From: Yoonia sp. R2331
GTDB taxonomy: Bacteria > Pseudomonadota > Alphaproteobacteria > Rhodobacterales > Rhodobacteraceae
Reading direction: 5' to 3'
NCBI RefSeq assembly: GCF_041103235.1
Contig: NZ_JBGCUN010000002.1
Location: forward strand, 495,001-559,000
DNA: 64,000 nt
The translations under genes were made by a program, and so were the position numbers. Numbering within the stretch: position 1 is the first letter of the stretch; every line of letters starts with the position of its first letter. Under the pieces are notes generated by a model. It was given only the letters and a program-made list of their open reading frames with translations. It searched no databases and was not told the origin of the DNA. This document shows positions 28,913 through 38,424 of this stretch, one piece after another.

Positions 28913-29842
28913 ATGCTGGACATTTTGCTGCAAACCCTGCCGTTCTTTGCGGTCATTGGGCTTGGCTACGGGTCCGGGCGCACCGGGTTTTTCAGTGCAG
29001 AGGCCACAGCCTACCTGACCAAGTTCGTCTTTTACTTCGCCCTCTCGGCCATGTTGTTCCGGTTTTCGGCGAACCTGTCGCTGGCGGATATTCTGGATTG
29101 GCCTTTTGTCGGGGCCTATCTGGCGGGATCCGCCGTGGTCTATGTGCTGGCGACATTGGTTGCTATGGCGCGTCGCTTGCCGGTGGCAGAGGCCGCGGTC
29201 GAAGCGCAATGCGCGGTGATCGGCAATGTGGGTTTTCTGGGCATCCCGATGCTGGCGCTGTTGCTGGGCGAGGCATCGGTGGGCTTTATCATGATGGTAC
29301 TGGCGGTTGATCTGATCGTTTTTGGCAGCCTGATCGTGATCCTGATCACCGGCAGCCGCGATGGGCGGTTTAGCCCGGCAATTCTGATCACGGTGGGGCT
29401 GGGGCTGTTGAAGAACCCGATGATCGTCTCGATCTCATTGGGGTTGATCGTCTCGTCGCTGGCGTTGCAGATCCCCGGTCCGGTCAATGCATTTCTGGAA
29501 CTATTGGGCGGTGCAGCCACGCCTGCCGCGCTTTTTGCGATTGGGGCGTCACTGGCCACGAAATCGGCAGAGCGGGTCAGCATCGCGGGGTGGCTGTCGT
29601 TCTGCAAGCTGGTGCTGCATCCGGCGGCGGTGGCCTTTGCCGCCCTGTTCGTTTTTGCCATCGACCCCTATGCCGCAGGCGTAATGATTGCCGCAGCCGC
29701 GCTGCCGGTGGCGGGCAACGTCTATATCCTGGCCCAGCACTATGGCGTGGCGCCGACGCGGGTCTCTGCATCAATCCTGATTTCGACCGCGATCAGCGTC
29801 TTGACGGTGTCGGGTGTCATTGCATGGGTGACAAGCTTCTGA
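28913..29842 (+). CDS. AEC family transporter
   Basis: A 309-residue inner-membrane protein with about ten transmembrane helices in the auxin efflux carrier fold (MLDILLQTLPFFAVIGLGY at the start, NVGFLGIPMLALLLG in the first half, AALPVAGNVYILAQHYG in the second). Bacterial members export or import malonate and other dicarboxylates. Start one base after the upstream gene. Substrate unknown. Confidence 0.9.
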   Translation: MLDILLQTLPFFAVIGLGYGSGRTGFFSAEATAYLTKFVFYFALSAMLFRFSANLSLADILDWPFVGAYLAGSAVVYVLATLVAMARRLPVAEAAVEAQCAVIGNVGFLGIPMLALLLGEASVGFIMMVLAVDLIVFGSLIVILITGSRDGRFSPAILITVGLGLLKNPMIVSISLGLIVSSLALQIPGPVNAFLELLGGAATPAALFAIGASLATKSAERVSIAGWLSFCKLVLHPAAVAFAALFVFAIDPYAAGVMIAAAALPVAGNVYILAQHYGVAPTRVSASILISTAISVLTVSGVIAWVTSF

Positions 29843-29881
29843 CCCTGCGGTAGCCCTTGGAGAAATGACAGGGGTTACACA

Positions 29882-30709
29882 ATGAAAACGATCTCGGAAA
29901 ACATGTGCTACGGCGGAACGCAGGGTGTTTATTCGCATGCCTCAACCGCAACTGGAACAGACATGACCTTTGGCCTGTTTCTACCCGAAGAGGCACAGCA
30001 CGCACCGGTGCCAGTCTTGTGGTTCCTCTCGGGCCTGACGTGCACCCATGAAAACGCGATGACCAAAGCGGGCGCGCAGGCTTGGGCCGCAGAACAGGGG
30101 ATCGCGCTTGTGTTTCCCGACACGTCGCCTCGTGGCGAAGGGGTGCCTGATGATGACGCTTATGATCTGGGTCAGGGGGCCGGCTTTTACATCGATGCCA
30201 TCGAAGAACCGTGGTCCAAAAACTTCAAGATGTGGACCTATGTGGCCGAAGAATTGCCAGCGCTGCTGGGGCAGGAATTCCCCTTGGACATGGATCGCCA
30301 ATCGATCACTGGCCATTCGATGGGCGGTCACGGGGCTCTGACGCTAGCGATGGCGCTCAAAGGTCGGTTCCGGTCCGTGTCGGCCTTTGCGCCGATTTGC
30401 AACCCAACCAAAAGCGACTGGGGTCGCAAGCAGTTCGGCGCCTATTGGGGTGACGAAGCGAACTGGGGCCCGCATGATGCGACCACGCTGATCGAAAGCG
30501 AAGGCTTTGACGGGCCGATGCTGGTTGATACCGGCACAAAAGACCAATTCTGGGAGCTTTTGGGCACCGAAGCCTTTGCTGCTGCTTTCGCGGCCAAACG
30601 CCAGCGCGGGCAGCTGCGCCTGCAAGAGGGCTATGACCACAGCTATTTCTTCATCTCGACTTTCATGGAAGACCATGTCGCCTTTCACGCCGAGGCGCTT
30701 TATTCGTGA
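29882..30709 (+). CDS. fghA: S-formylglutathione hydrolase
   Basis: A 275-residue esterase D-type alpha/beta hydrolase releasing formate and glutathione from S-formylglutathione, the last step of glutathione-dependent formaldehyde oxidation. The nucleophile Ser146 lies in [10 protein letters not shown], and [13 protein letters not shown] near residue 50 is diagnostic. It is the first gene of a tight run: its stop overlaps the GTG start of the DUF188 gene by 4 bp. The partner dehydrogenase gene is not in the window. Confidence 0.95.
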   Translation: MKTISENMCYGGTQGVYSHASTATGTDMTFGLFLPEEAQHAPVPVLWFLSGLTCTHENAMTKAGAQAWAAEQGIALVFPDTSPRGEGVPDDDAYDLGQGAGFYIDAIEEPWSKNFKMWTYVAEELPALLGQEFPLDMDRQSITGHSMGGHGALTLAMALKGRFRSVSAFAPICNPTKSDWGRKQFGAYWGDEANWGPHDATTLIESEGFDGPMLVDTGTKDQFWELLGTEAFAAAFAAKRQRGQLRLQEGYDHSYFFISTFMEDHVAFHAEALYS

Positions 30710-31149
30710 TCTACGTCGATGCCGATGCCTGCCCGGTCAAGGCCGAAGTGGAACGGGTCGGCACGCGCCACAAGGTGAAAATGTTCATCGTCTCGAACGG
30801 CGGCATCAGGCCGTCGCAAAACCCCTTCGTGGAAACCGTCGTGGTACCAGATGGCCCCGATGTGGCTGATATGTGGATCGCGGACCGCGCGGGGCCAGGC
30901 GATGTGGTCATAACAGGTGACATCCCGCTGGCCGCGCGGTGCATCGAGAACGGCGCGCAAGTGCTCAAGCACAATGGCGAGGCGCTCACGGACAAAAACA
31001 TCGGCAACGTGCTGGCAACGCGCGACCTGATGGCCGACATGCGCGCGGCTGATCCGTTCCGGCAAGGCGGCGGCAAAACCTTTGGCAAGAATGACAGATC
31101 GCGGTTTCTGGATGCATTGGAGCGCGCTTTGCGCGCGGCCTCTAGGTGA
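30706..31149 (+). CDS. DUF188 / YaiI-YqxD family protein
   Basis: A 147-residue member of the UPF0178 family, related to PIN/NYN nuclease-like folds. The N-terminal [14 protein letters not shown], the [14 protein letters not shown] strand and the C-terminal [14 protein letters not shown] are family hallmarks, including acidic residues that could bind metal. GTG start within the fghA stop; its own stop overlaps the next start by 4 bp. Biochemical role not established. Confidence 0.92.
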   Translation: MIYVDADACPVKAEVERVGTRHKVKMFIVSNGGIRPSQNPFVETVVVPDGPDVADMWIADRAGPGDVVITGDIPLAARCIENGAQVLKHNGEALTDKNIGNVLATRDLMADMRAADPFRQGGGKTFGKNDRSRFLDALERALRAASR

Positions 31150-32096
31150 CGCGTTCGCCGCAGTTTATTGGTGCGGCCTGCGCCTCTGCCTCGGTCATCT
31201 TTTTTTCGATCAATGATGTGCTGATCAAGTTCCTGTCGGGCGGTTATGCGCTGCATCAGGTGGTGCTGTTGCGGTCACTCATCGGGCTTTTGGTGATTGC
31301 GGTGCTAATCCTGCCATTTTCTGGCGGTCTGACGGCGCTGCGCACCAAACGGCTGGGGATGCATATTTTTCGTGGCCTTTGCGTCGTGACCGCAAATATG
31401 ACTTTCTTTCTTGGCCTCGCCGCGATGGAGCTTGCCACAGCAGTTGCAATCTTCTTTGTCAGCCCGCTGGTGATTACGGTCTTTTCGGTCGTCTTTCTGG
31501 GTGAAACCGTGGGCCCACGGCGCTGGATCGCGATTGTGGTGGGTTTTGTTGGCGTTCTGATCATCCTACGGCCCGGCACGGATGCCTTCCAGTTCGCCTC
31601 TCTTCTGCCGCTGATCGCCGCGGTGGCCTATGCCGGGATCCACATGATCACGCGCAAGATTGGCGGCACGGAAAGTGCGGCGACAATGGCCGTTTACATC
31701 CAACTGGTGTTCATCACTGTCTGCGCGGTGATCGGCCTTGCCGTAGGCGATGGCCGCTTTGGTGACCAGTCAGACCCATCGCTGCAATTCCTGCTGCGTG
31801 CCTGGAGCTGGCCGGATGCAGGCGACTACTGGGTCTTTGCCCTTCTGGGGTTCGGCGTTGGCATCGCGGGTTTTTTAATCAGTCAGGCTTACCGCGTGGC
31901 CGAAGCGGCCTTTGTCGCGCCTTTTGAATACCTTGCAATGCCGTTGGCGATCCTCTGGGGCTACGTGGTCTTTAGCGAGGTGCCGGATCGTTTGACCTTT
32001 GTTGGGGCCGGGCTGATCATCGGTGGCGGGCTCTTTACGTTGTGGCGCGAGGCGCGTGTGGCTGATGTGGCCGCCGCCCCGCGCACCCGCCGTTGA
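31146..32096 (+). CDS. DMT superfamily (EamA) transporter
   Basis: A 316-residue membrane protein with ten predicted helices formed by two EamA repeats (about 12-140 and 155-300). GTG start overlapping the previous stop. Family members export amino acids, nucleobases or other small metabolites. The following enzyme cluster starts 30 bp later, so it might move that cluster's substrate or product, which is inference from position. Confidence 0.88.
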   Translation: MTRSPQFIGAACASASVIFFSINDVLIKFLSGGYALHQVVLLRSLIGLLVIAVLILPFSGGLTALRTKRLGMHIFRGLCVVTANMTFFLGLAAMELATAVAIFFVSPLVITVFSVVFLGETVGPRRWIAIVVGFVGVLIILRPGTDAFQFASLLPLIAAVAYAGIHMITRKIGGTESAATMAVYIQLVFITVCAVIGLAVGDGRFGDQSDPSLQFLLRAWSWPDAGDYWVFALLGFGVGIAGFLISQAYRVAEAAFVAPFEYLAMPLAILWGYVVFSEVPDRLTFVGAGLIIGGGLFTLWREARVADVAAAPRTRR

Positions 32097-32126
32097 ACTG
32101 CGCGCGCCATTGGCTAAGGTGCAGGT

Positions 32127-32732
32127 ATGACCATCAATGCAGTGATCTTTGATATCGGCAATGTACTGATCGAGTGGCAACCAGAACGGTTTTATGATCG
32201 CGTTATCGGTAAGGCGCGCCGCCGTGACATGTTTGCTGCCCTTGATTTGCATGGCATGAACGATGACGTCGACAAAGGCGCTGATTTCCGCACGACCGTG
32301 ACGCAGTTTGCCGCCGCCAATCCCGATTGGCACGGCGAGATCATGATGTGGCACGACAATTGGCTTGAAATGGCAGCCCCTGCCATCGACGGGTCGGTTG
32401 ATATTTTGCGCAAGCTCCGCGCCGCAGGTGTACCGGTCTTTGCGCTCTCGAATTTTGGGGTGCAGACCTTTGAGATTGCCGAGCCGGTTTATCCATTTCT
32501 GACCGAATTCGACCGGCGCTATATCTCGGGACATATGCGAGTGACCAAGCCTGACCCGGCGATCTATCAAATGGTCGAGGACGATTGTGGCCTGCCGCCC
32601 GACACGTTGCTGTTTGCAGACGACCGACAGGACAATATTGACGCCGCGGCCGCGCGAAACTGGCAGACCCACCTTTTTGATGGGCCATCCGGATTCGCGG
32701 ACCGGCTACAAGCCGAAGGGTTGCTGCCGTGA
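32127..32732 (+). CDS. HAD family hydrolase
   Basis: A 201-residue haloacid dehalogenase-type phosphatase (subfamily IA). Motif I is FDIGNVLIEW with nucleophile Asp9, motif II FALSNFG near residue 110, motif III the lysine of MRVTKPDP near 141 and motif IV FADDRQDN near 167. The third residue of motif I is Gly instead of Asp (DxG), a pattern seen in YihX-like members and some dehalogenases. The downstream gene starts in its stop codon. Substrate unknown. Confidence 0.9.
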   Translation: MTINAVIFDIGNVLIEWQPERFYDRVIGKARRRDMFAALDLHGMNDDVDKGADFRTTVTQFAAANPDWHGEIMMWHDNWLEMAAPAIDGSVDILRKLRAAGVPVFALSNFGVQTFEIAEPVYPFLTEFDRRYISGHMRVTKPDPAIYQMVEDDCGLPPDTLLFADDRQDNIDAAAARNWQTHLFDGPSGFADRLQAEGLLP

Positions 32733-33631
32733 CGGTGTTGATCCCGTTCGAGGCGGAGGCCGCCTTGGATTGGCTGGCCCTGACCGACACGCTGGCCGCC
32801 GGGCACATCATGCCCAAGGGCTCGGTCGAGGATGTGTTTCTTTATCGGGACGACAACACGCTTTTGAACCGGTCCGCGTGGATCAAGGGGATGGGGCTGG
32901 CCGTCAAATGCGCCACTGTTTTTCCTGGCAATCCCGCTGCGGGCAAACCGATGATCGCAGGTGCGGTCAATCTGTTTTCGGACACCGATGGCACGCTCGA
33001 AGCGATCCTGGATTTCAAGCTGGTGACGAAGTGGAAAACGGCGGGCGACAGCCTGTTGGCCGCGCGCCGGTTGGCCCGCCCCGACAGCCGCAATATCCTG
33101 ATCGTAGGCGCTGGCACAGTAGGTCGGTCATTGTGGCAGGCCTATAGTGCGGCTTTTCCCGACGCGCAGTTCACAGTCTGGAACCGGTCACCTGCCGGGG
33201 CCGACAAGTTCGTGCGCGACTGCCCCAGCGTGAATGTTGCCACGGATTTAGAGGCCGCAGTGCGCGCGGCTGACATCGTAACCTCGGCCACGATGTCAAC
33301 CGAACCGGTGATCAAGGGGGATTGGCTGCAACCCGGCCAGCATATCGACCTGATCGGAGCCTACCGGCCTGACATGCGCGAGGTTGACGACACCGCTCTG
33401 CAAAAGTCGCGGCTTTTTGTGGACAGTTATGACACCACGCTGGACCATATTGGTGAGCTAAAGATCCCGCTGGCCAGTGGCGTCATTGCCCGCGGCGATG
33501 TGGTGGCGGATTTCTATGCTCTGGATGCCTTTACCCGTGATCCCGATGACATCACCTTGTTCAAGAACGGCGGCGGCGCGCATTTGGACCTGATGACCAG
33601 CCGCTACATCCTGGAAAGCTTTGGACCATGA
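32729..33631 (+). CDS. Ornithine cyclodeaminase / mu-crystallin family protein
   Basis: A 300-residue NAD(P)-dependent enzyme of the OCD family. The Rossmann motif VGAGTVGRSLWQAY is near residues 129-142; RSAWIKGMGLAVKCATVFPGN in the N-terminal half and IDLIGAYRPDMREVDD in the C-terminal half are family segments. Members include ornithine cyclodeaminase, ketimine reductases and delta1-pyrroline-2-carboxylate reductase. GTG start, 4-bp overlaps on both sides. The exact reaction cannot be fixed from sequence; a cyclic imine reductase is the likeliest. Confidence 0.88.
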   Translation: MTVLIPFEAEAALDWLALTDTLAAGHIMPKGSVEDVFLYRDDNTLLNRSAWIKGMGLAVKCATVFPGNPAAGKPMIAGAVNLFSDTDGTLEAILDFKLVTKWKTAGDSLLAARRLARPDSRNILIVGAGTVGRSLWQAYSAAFPDAQFTVWNRSPAGADKFVRDCPSVNVATDLEAAVRAADIVTSATMSTEPVIKGDWLQPGQHIDLIGAYRPDMREVDDTALQKSRLFVDSYDTTLDHIGELKIPLASGVIARGDVVADFYALDAFTRDPDDITLFKNGGGAHLDLMTSRYILESFGP

Positions 33632-34419
33632 TCACCACCCAAGAGATTGCTGATTTTCAGCGTGATGGCGCAGTCGTGGTGCGCGGTGTCTTTGCCGATT
33701 GGGTGGATCGTTTGGCCGAAGGGGTCGCGCAGAACATGGCTGATCCGGGGCCATATGCCTCTGAAAACGCAGTAAGTGAGGGGCGGTTTTTTGATGACTA
33801 CTGCAACTGGACCCGTATCCCGGCCTTCGTGGATGTCGTGAACAACAGTCCTGCAGCGGCACTCGCCGCAGCGGCCATGAAAAGCCGCACGGCGCAGTTC
33901 TTTCATGACCACGTTCTGGTCAAAGAACCCGGCACGCCCAAGCCGACACCGTGGCACCAAGACGCGCCTTATTACTTTGTCAGCGGCCAGCAAACGGTCA
34001 GCCTTTGGATCCCGCTTGATCCGGTGAAAGAGGCGTCGCTGCGGTTTATCGCGGGCTCGCACAGGTGGGACAGGTTGGTGCGCCCGGTCAGTTGGGCGGA
34101 CGACAGCGACTTCTACGAAGGGTCGCATGAGTGGACACCTGTGCCAGACCCGGATGCCGACCCTAACGAGACGCAAGTCGTCGAGTGGGCGATGGAGCCG
34201 GGCGATGTCGTCTTGTTCGACTTTCGCACAGCACACGGCGCGCGGGGGAACACCACAACCACGCGCAGGCGGGCGGTGTCGCTGCGCTGGGTCGGGGATG
34301 ACGCGCGCTATGTAGAGCGGCCCGGTCGCACCTCGCCGCCATTTCCGGGGCATGACATGACACCGGGCGCGCGGCTGCGCGCTGATTGGTTTCCAATCAT
34401 CCACGGATCAGACGCATGA
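33628..34419 (+). CDS. Phytanoyl-CoA dioxygenase family protein
   Basis: A 263-residue Fe(II)/2-oxoglutarate-dependent oxygenase. The facial triad is visible as His110 and Asp112 (WHQDAPYY) and His203 (RTAHGARGN), with the 2-oxoglutarate-binding arginine probably among those after GNTTTT. PhyH-type enzymes hydroxylate diverse small molecules including ectoine and quaternary amines. It overlaps both neighbours by 4 bp. Confidence 0.9.
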   Translation: MITTQEIADFQRDGAVVVRGVFADWVDRLAEGVAQNMADPGPYASENAVSEGRFFDDYCNWTRIPAFVDVVNNSPAAALAAAAMKSRTAQFFHDHVLVKEPGTPKPTPWHQDAPYYFVSGQQTVSLWIPLDPVKEASLRFIAGSHRWDRLVRPVSWADDSDFYEGSHEWTPVPDPDADPNETQVVEWAMEPGDVVLFDFRTAHGARGNTTTTRRRAVSLRWVGDDARYVERPGRTSPPFPGHDMTPGARLRADWFPIIHGSDA

Positions 34420-35339
34420 TGTGGGTCACTTTTGTTGTATTGGCCGTTGTCGTGGCCTGGCCCTTCATGATGGAAAGCCGCAAGGTGCGGATCGGGCGCG
34501 CCGAACGGGAAGGCGCACCGGGCGGGTTCGCAAGGCTGCCGCAGGGGGTCACCTATCACCGGTGGTTCGGCCCGACACGCGGGCCTGTCATTGTCGCGAT
34601 CCACGGGCTGACCACGCCATCCGTCGCGTTTGCAGAAATGGCCGAAGGGTTGGGTGCGCTAGGCTATCGGGTTCTGACCTATGATCTTTTTGGGCGCGGC
34701 CTGTCAGATGCGCCCAAGGGCGCGCAGACCGAGGCGTTCTTCCACCAACAACTGAATGATTTGTTGACGGATCAAGAGGTTACAGACGACCTGACCCTGA
34801 TAGGCTATTCCATGGGGGGGTCGATCGCGGCAACATTCGCCGCCGCCCAACCAGAGCGGATATCCCGCGTCATCCTGCTGGCAAGTGCGGGGATTCAGGC
34901 CAATGAAACCGGGTTTGACAGGTTTTGCAGGACAACGCCGTTCCTTGGGGATTGGCTGTTTCTGGCTTTAGGTGGCAGGCGGCTCGCAGCTGCATTTGAC
35001 ACCGAACACAGCGGCAGCCAGTGGCCCCAGGTTGCGGTCGCGCAACGGGCCGAGCTGGCGCGTCAAGGCTATCTGCCCAGCGTTCTGTCCAGCCGTCGCG
35101 GCATGCTGAGCGACCAGACAGAAGAGGCGCATCGCGCGCTGGGGCGTGCGGGTGTGCCGGTTGTGGGTGTTTGGGGGGATGCTGATCCGGTCATCCCGCT
35201 TTCCGCTTTGGGGCAGTTGACCCAGTGGAACCGGGCCACGATGCAAGAAGTGATCGAGGGTGCAGATCATGCCTTGCCTTATAGTCATGCGCAGGCCGTC
35301 GTGGACCGCCTGCGCGATGTGTTGCGAGAGCGGGACTAG
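34416..35339 (+). CDS. Alpha/beta hydrolase with N-terminal membrane anchor
   Basis: A 307-residue hydrolase. Residues 1-20 (WVTFVVLAVVVAWPFMM) form a membrane anchor or uncleaved signal. The nucleophile is Ser132 in GYSMGGS, the acid is expected in VWGDADPVIP and the histidine in EGADHALPY near residue 288. ATG at 34416 starts within the stop of the dioxygenase gene. It ends the seven-gene run, and its stop interlocks (CTAG) with the convergent diguanylate cyclase gene. Substrate unknown. Confidence 0.88.
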   Translation: MMWVTFVVLAVVVAWPFMMESRKVRIGRAEREGAPGGFARLPQGVTYHRWFGPTRGPVIVAIHGLTTPSVAFAEMAEGLGALGYRVLTYDLFGRGLSDAPKGAQTEAFFHQQLNDLLTDQEVTDDLTLIGYSMGGSIAATFAAAQPERISRVILLASAGIQANETGFDRFCRTTPFLGDWLFLALGGRRLAAAFDTEHSGSQWPQVAVAQRAELARQGYLPSVLSSRRGMLSDQTEEAHRALGRAGVPVVGVWGDADPVIPLSALGQLTQWNRATMQEVIEGADHALPYSHAQAVVDRLRDVLRERD

Positions 35340-36451
35340 GCCGCCTGCGCCTTGACGTTGGCAAAGCTGGCGTCGAGTGAAATCCGATTGCGACCATCGT
35401 CCTTGGCCGCATAAAGTGCGTCGTCAGCGGCACGTAGCAGCGTGTCAAAATTGGTCGGTCGGTCGCAGTATGTGGCACCCATGCTGATGGATGCATCGAT
35501 CAAGACCCCGTCGATCACGATAGGTTCCCGACAGACTGCATGACGGCACCGTTCTGCCACGATCTCGGCGATGCCGGGTGTGACGTTTGGCAGAACCACG
35601 ACAAATTCGTCCCCTCCAAGCCGCGCAAAGATGTCTTCGGGGCGCAGGCATGACTTTACCCGCTGGCTGATGAATTGCAGAACCTTGTCGCCGATCAGGT
35701 GACCAAACTGATCATTGATGGCCTTGAATCTATCAATGTCGAAATAGAGCAACACGCTGCCATCGCGTTCCGCGACGGACAGGTGTAAGCGGTCGACCAT
35801 TTTGACGAGGCTACGGCGGTTCAGAAGATTGGTCAGCGGATCTGTTTCAGCGGCAGTGCGTAGATCAGAAAGCTCTGTCCGCAGCAGGTGTTCACGCATG
35901 ATCATCTTGCCCAGGCCCCAGGTGCAAACAATGTTTGCCACCAGAATAATGGGGGCCAAATCACGCAAAAAGACATCCCGGAAGGGCGGCGGCAGGAACA
36001 ACCCCACCAAAATATGTGCAGAGATCATAACCCCCAAAAGCCCAAGCGCTGTATGGCTATAGTTTGTTTTGTTTCGCTGGTTTAGGAACCAGATCAGCGC
36101 CATCCCGGCACTGACGGACATCGCGATAATACCGATCATCGCCCCCGGACCACCGATCAAAAGTCGCGTGGCGACACCAAAGACCAGTGTGATGGCCCCG
36201 GCGAGCGGGCCCAGAAAGGCAAAAGCCACCCCCACCATCAGGTTGCGCAGATCAAAGATCATCCCTTCTGCTAGGGTAAGCGGCGCATGCATTGAAATGA
36301 CAGTGCCAATCCCGAACAAGACACCCAGCGACAGGTTTCGGACCCGTTCGGTGCGGCGCCATCGTCCGATGGCCCCGTAAGCATAGACCAGCGACACTGT
36401 CAGCGCGATCGGTTGTAGGAATATCGTCAGTGTGGAAAGAAGGTTCGCCAT
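35336..36451 (-). CDS. Diguanylate cyclase (GGDEF) with 5TM sensor
   Basis: A 371-residue inner-membrane enzyme producing cyclic-di-GMP. The N-terminal half (about 1-195) has five to six hydrophobic segments resembling the 5TMR-LYT sensor. The GGDEF domain covers about 205-365 with the intact active-site loop GGDEF at 279-283. An inhibitory-site RxxD is not evident just upstream. ATG at 36451, preceded by GGAGA. Its stop codon interlocks with the alpha/beta hydrolase gene. Confidence 0.92.
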   Translation of the reverse strand: MANLLSTLTIFLQPIALTVSLVYAYGAIGRWRRTERVRNLSLGVLFGIGTVISMHAPLTLAEGMIFDLRNLMVGVAFAFLGPLAGAITLVFGVATRLLIGGPGAMIGIIAMSVSAGMALIWFLNQRNKTNYSHTALGLLGVMISAHILVGLFLPPPFRDVFLRDLAPIILVANIVCTWGLGKMIMREHLLRTELSDLRTAAETDPLTNLLNRRSLVKMVDRLHLSVAERDGSVLLYFDIDRFKAINDQFGHLIGDKVLQFISQRVKSCLRPEDIFARLGGDEFVVVLPNVTPGIAEIVAERCRHAVCREPIVIDGVLIDASISMGATYCDRPTNFDTLLRAADDALYAAKDDGRNRISLDASFANVKAQAA

Positions 36452-36589
36452 GTGCGTTCTCCGATTGCGTTTTGCAATTGGCTGCAATCTGTCGCGGGAA
36501 CTTGTAGAATCCCTTAAGCCACGGCGAAATGTTGCTGGTCTGACGGAAAACGCGCAGCAAAATTAGTTCAAATTATCTGGAACATAGAG

Positions 36590-37825
36590 CTAAGCAGGTG
36601 CCGGAACGGTGCGTTCGCGAATTGGTAGGTGAACCAGCGCGCTGAATGCGCCGACACCTACGCCGACCCACCACACGGTCGTATAGCTGCCGTAGATGTC
36701 GTAGAGCCGCCCGCCGAGCCAGACACCAAGAAACGACCCCAACTGGTGGCTGAAGAACACGATCCCGTAAAGGGTGCCCATATACCGCAGCCCATAAAGG
36801 TGCGCCACAAGGCCAGAGGTCAGCGGCACCGTGGCCAGCCACAAGCTGCCCATGACGACCGAAAAGATGATCACCGTGGTGGGCGTCATCGGGGTCATGA
36901 TGAACCACGCGGCGATCACGGTGCGGCCAGCGTAGATGCCGGCCAGCAAGTATTTCTTTGGGTATCGCTTGCCAAGATAACCCGCGAACAACGTGCCTGC
37001 GATGTTCGCAAGGCCAATCAGTGAAATCGCAATGGCCCCCAGCGCGCTCGTCGTCGTGATCCCAAGCCCCGCCAAAACGCCGCCTGTCTGGATTGGGCCG
37101 CAAGCCTCGGCCACGAAGGCCGGAAAGTGGGCCGTCACAAAAGCAAGCTGATAGCCGCAGGAGAAGAAGCCCAGAAAGATCAGCGTGTATGACGGGTCGC
37201 GGAAGGCCCGGGTCAACGTGGCGCCCATGGTTTCGGTCAGCTCTGCCTTGCTGGCGGGGGCCGGGTTGCGCATCATTGGCAACACCGCCAACACTGCCAG
37301 AATGGCCCCCGCAAAGCAGACAAAGACCATCTGCCATGTCATCAGGGTCAGCAGATACTCGGCCAGTGGCGCCCCAAAGACCTGCCCGGCAGAGCCCGCA
37401 GCGGTGGCAATCGCCAAGGCCATCGACCGGTTGTCAACCGATGCCGCGCGGCCGACCACTGCAAGGATGACGCCAAAACCTGTACCCGCGACACCAAAGC
37501 CCACCAGCACTTCGTAGAACTGATGTGCGAGCGGAGTGGTGGCTCCGGCAGATAACAAGAGCCCTGCTGCGTAGAAAAGGGCCCCAAGGATGATCGCACG
37601 GCGGTCACCGATCTTTTCAGCCAATGCGCCGAAGATCGGCTGCCCAATCCCCCAGGCCAGGCTCTGGATTGCAATCGCAAGGCTGAACTCTGCCCGCGGC
37701 CAGCCGAACTCTTCTGCGATGGGAATCTGGAAAACACCAAAGGAAGCGCGGATTGCAAAGCCCGTCATGATGATCAGACAGCCAGCAACCAGCACCGGTG
37801 TGATCAAGGGCGCTTTATGTTCCAT
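36590..37825 (-). CDS. Major facilitator superfamily transporter
   Basis: A 411-residue permease with twelve predicted helices. GFAIRASFGVFQIPIAEEFGW near the N terminus and the loop ALAEKIGDRRAIILG between helices 2 and 3 fit the monocarboxylate/oxalate-formate-type MFS transporters. ATG at 37825; the open frame further up is not protein-like. Substrate unknown. The GNAT gene 31 bp upstream may share its transcript. Confidence 0.9.
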   Translation of the reverse strand: MEHKAPLITPVLVAGCLIIMTGFAIRASFGVFQIPIAEEFGWPRAEFSLAIAIQSLAWGIGQPIFGALAEKIGDRRAIILGALFYAAGLLLSAGATTPLAHQFYEVLVGFGVAGTGFGVILAVVGRAASVDNRSMALAIATAAGSAGQVFGAPLAEYLLTLMTWQMVFVCFAGAILAVLAVLPMMRNPAPASKAELTETMGATLTRAFRDPSYTLIFLGFFSCGYQLAFVTAHFPAFVAEACGPIQTGGVLAGLGITTTSALGAIAISLIGLANIAGTLFAGYLGKRYPKKYLLAGIYAGRTVIAAWFIMTPMTPTTVIIFSVVMGSLWLATVPLTSGLVAHLYGLRYMGTLYGIVFFSHQLGSFLGVWLGGRLYDIYGSYTTVWWVGVGVGAFSALVHLPIRERTVPAPA

Positions 37826-37856
37826 GGGTTCAGTTGTCCGCCGGGTCGCGGGAATG

Positions 37857-38360
37857 TCAATTATGCAAAATGTGATGCGGGTCATCACAAACATAGGCGC
37901 GTTCGCTGAACCTGAATTGACCCATCGCTTCGGTGCGGGTCTCAAGATGCCGCATCCCGATCTTCTCATAGAAGCCGCAGGCGCGCGCATTCCCTTCAAC
38001 GACCAATGCAGAAAATGGCTGGCCGCCGCGCCCAAGCGCGTGACGCAACAGGGCCTGTGCCGTGCCCGTGCCATAGGCCGGACGCAGGACGTAAAAGCTG
38101 TAAAGCTCATCGCGATAGCCTGCATCCAGCAGGACTTGATCCCGCTGCGGTCCCACTTGCGCAAATCCCACATCGGGGGATACGGCAATGCGGGATTGGC
38201 CCTCCGCGATCAGTCGGGACCACAGCTTGAAACGGTAGGTCAGATCGCGCTTTGCAATCTCGACATCGGGCAAAAGACCCACGTAAGCCTCTTGCCAGGC
38301 CCGCACATGGACATGGGCCAGCATTTGGGCGTCATCAGGTGTTGCGTCGCGGATCATCAT
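37857..38360 (-). CDS. GNAT family N-acetyltransferase
   Basis: A 167-residue acetyltransferase. The fold is recognised from IRDATPDDAQMLAHVHVRAW at the start, the central strand ELYSFYVLRPAYGTGTAQAL (acetyl-CoA loop) and the late ALVVEGNARACGFYEKIGMR. Start at the first of two adjacent ATGs. Acceptor unknown. Divergent from zapE by 64 bp. Confidence 0.9.
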   Translation of the reverse strand: MMIRDATPDDAQMLAHVHVRAWQEAYVGLLPDVEIAKRDLTYRFKLWSRLIAEGQSRIAVSPDVGFAQVGPQRDQVLLDAGYRDELYSFYVLRPAYGTGTAQALLRHALGRGGQPFSALVVEGNARACGFYEKIGMRHLETRTEAMGQFRFSERAYVCDDPHHILHN

Positions 38361-38424
38361 GATCCGAAAGGTGACCGCGCGATGAGCGCTTTTCAACCAT
38401 GCAGGTCAGACGTATCCATGTGAC

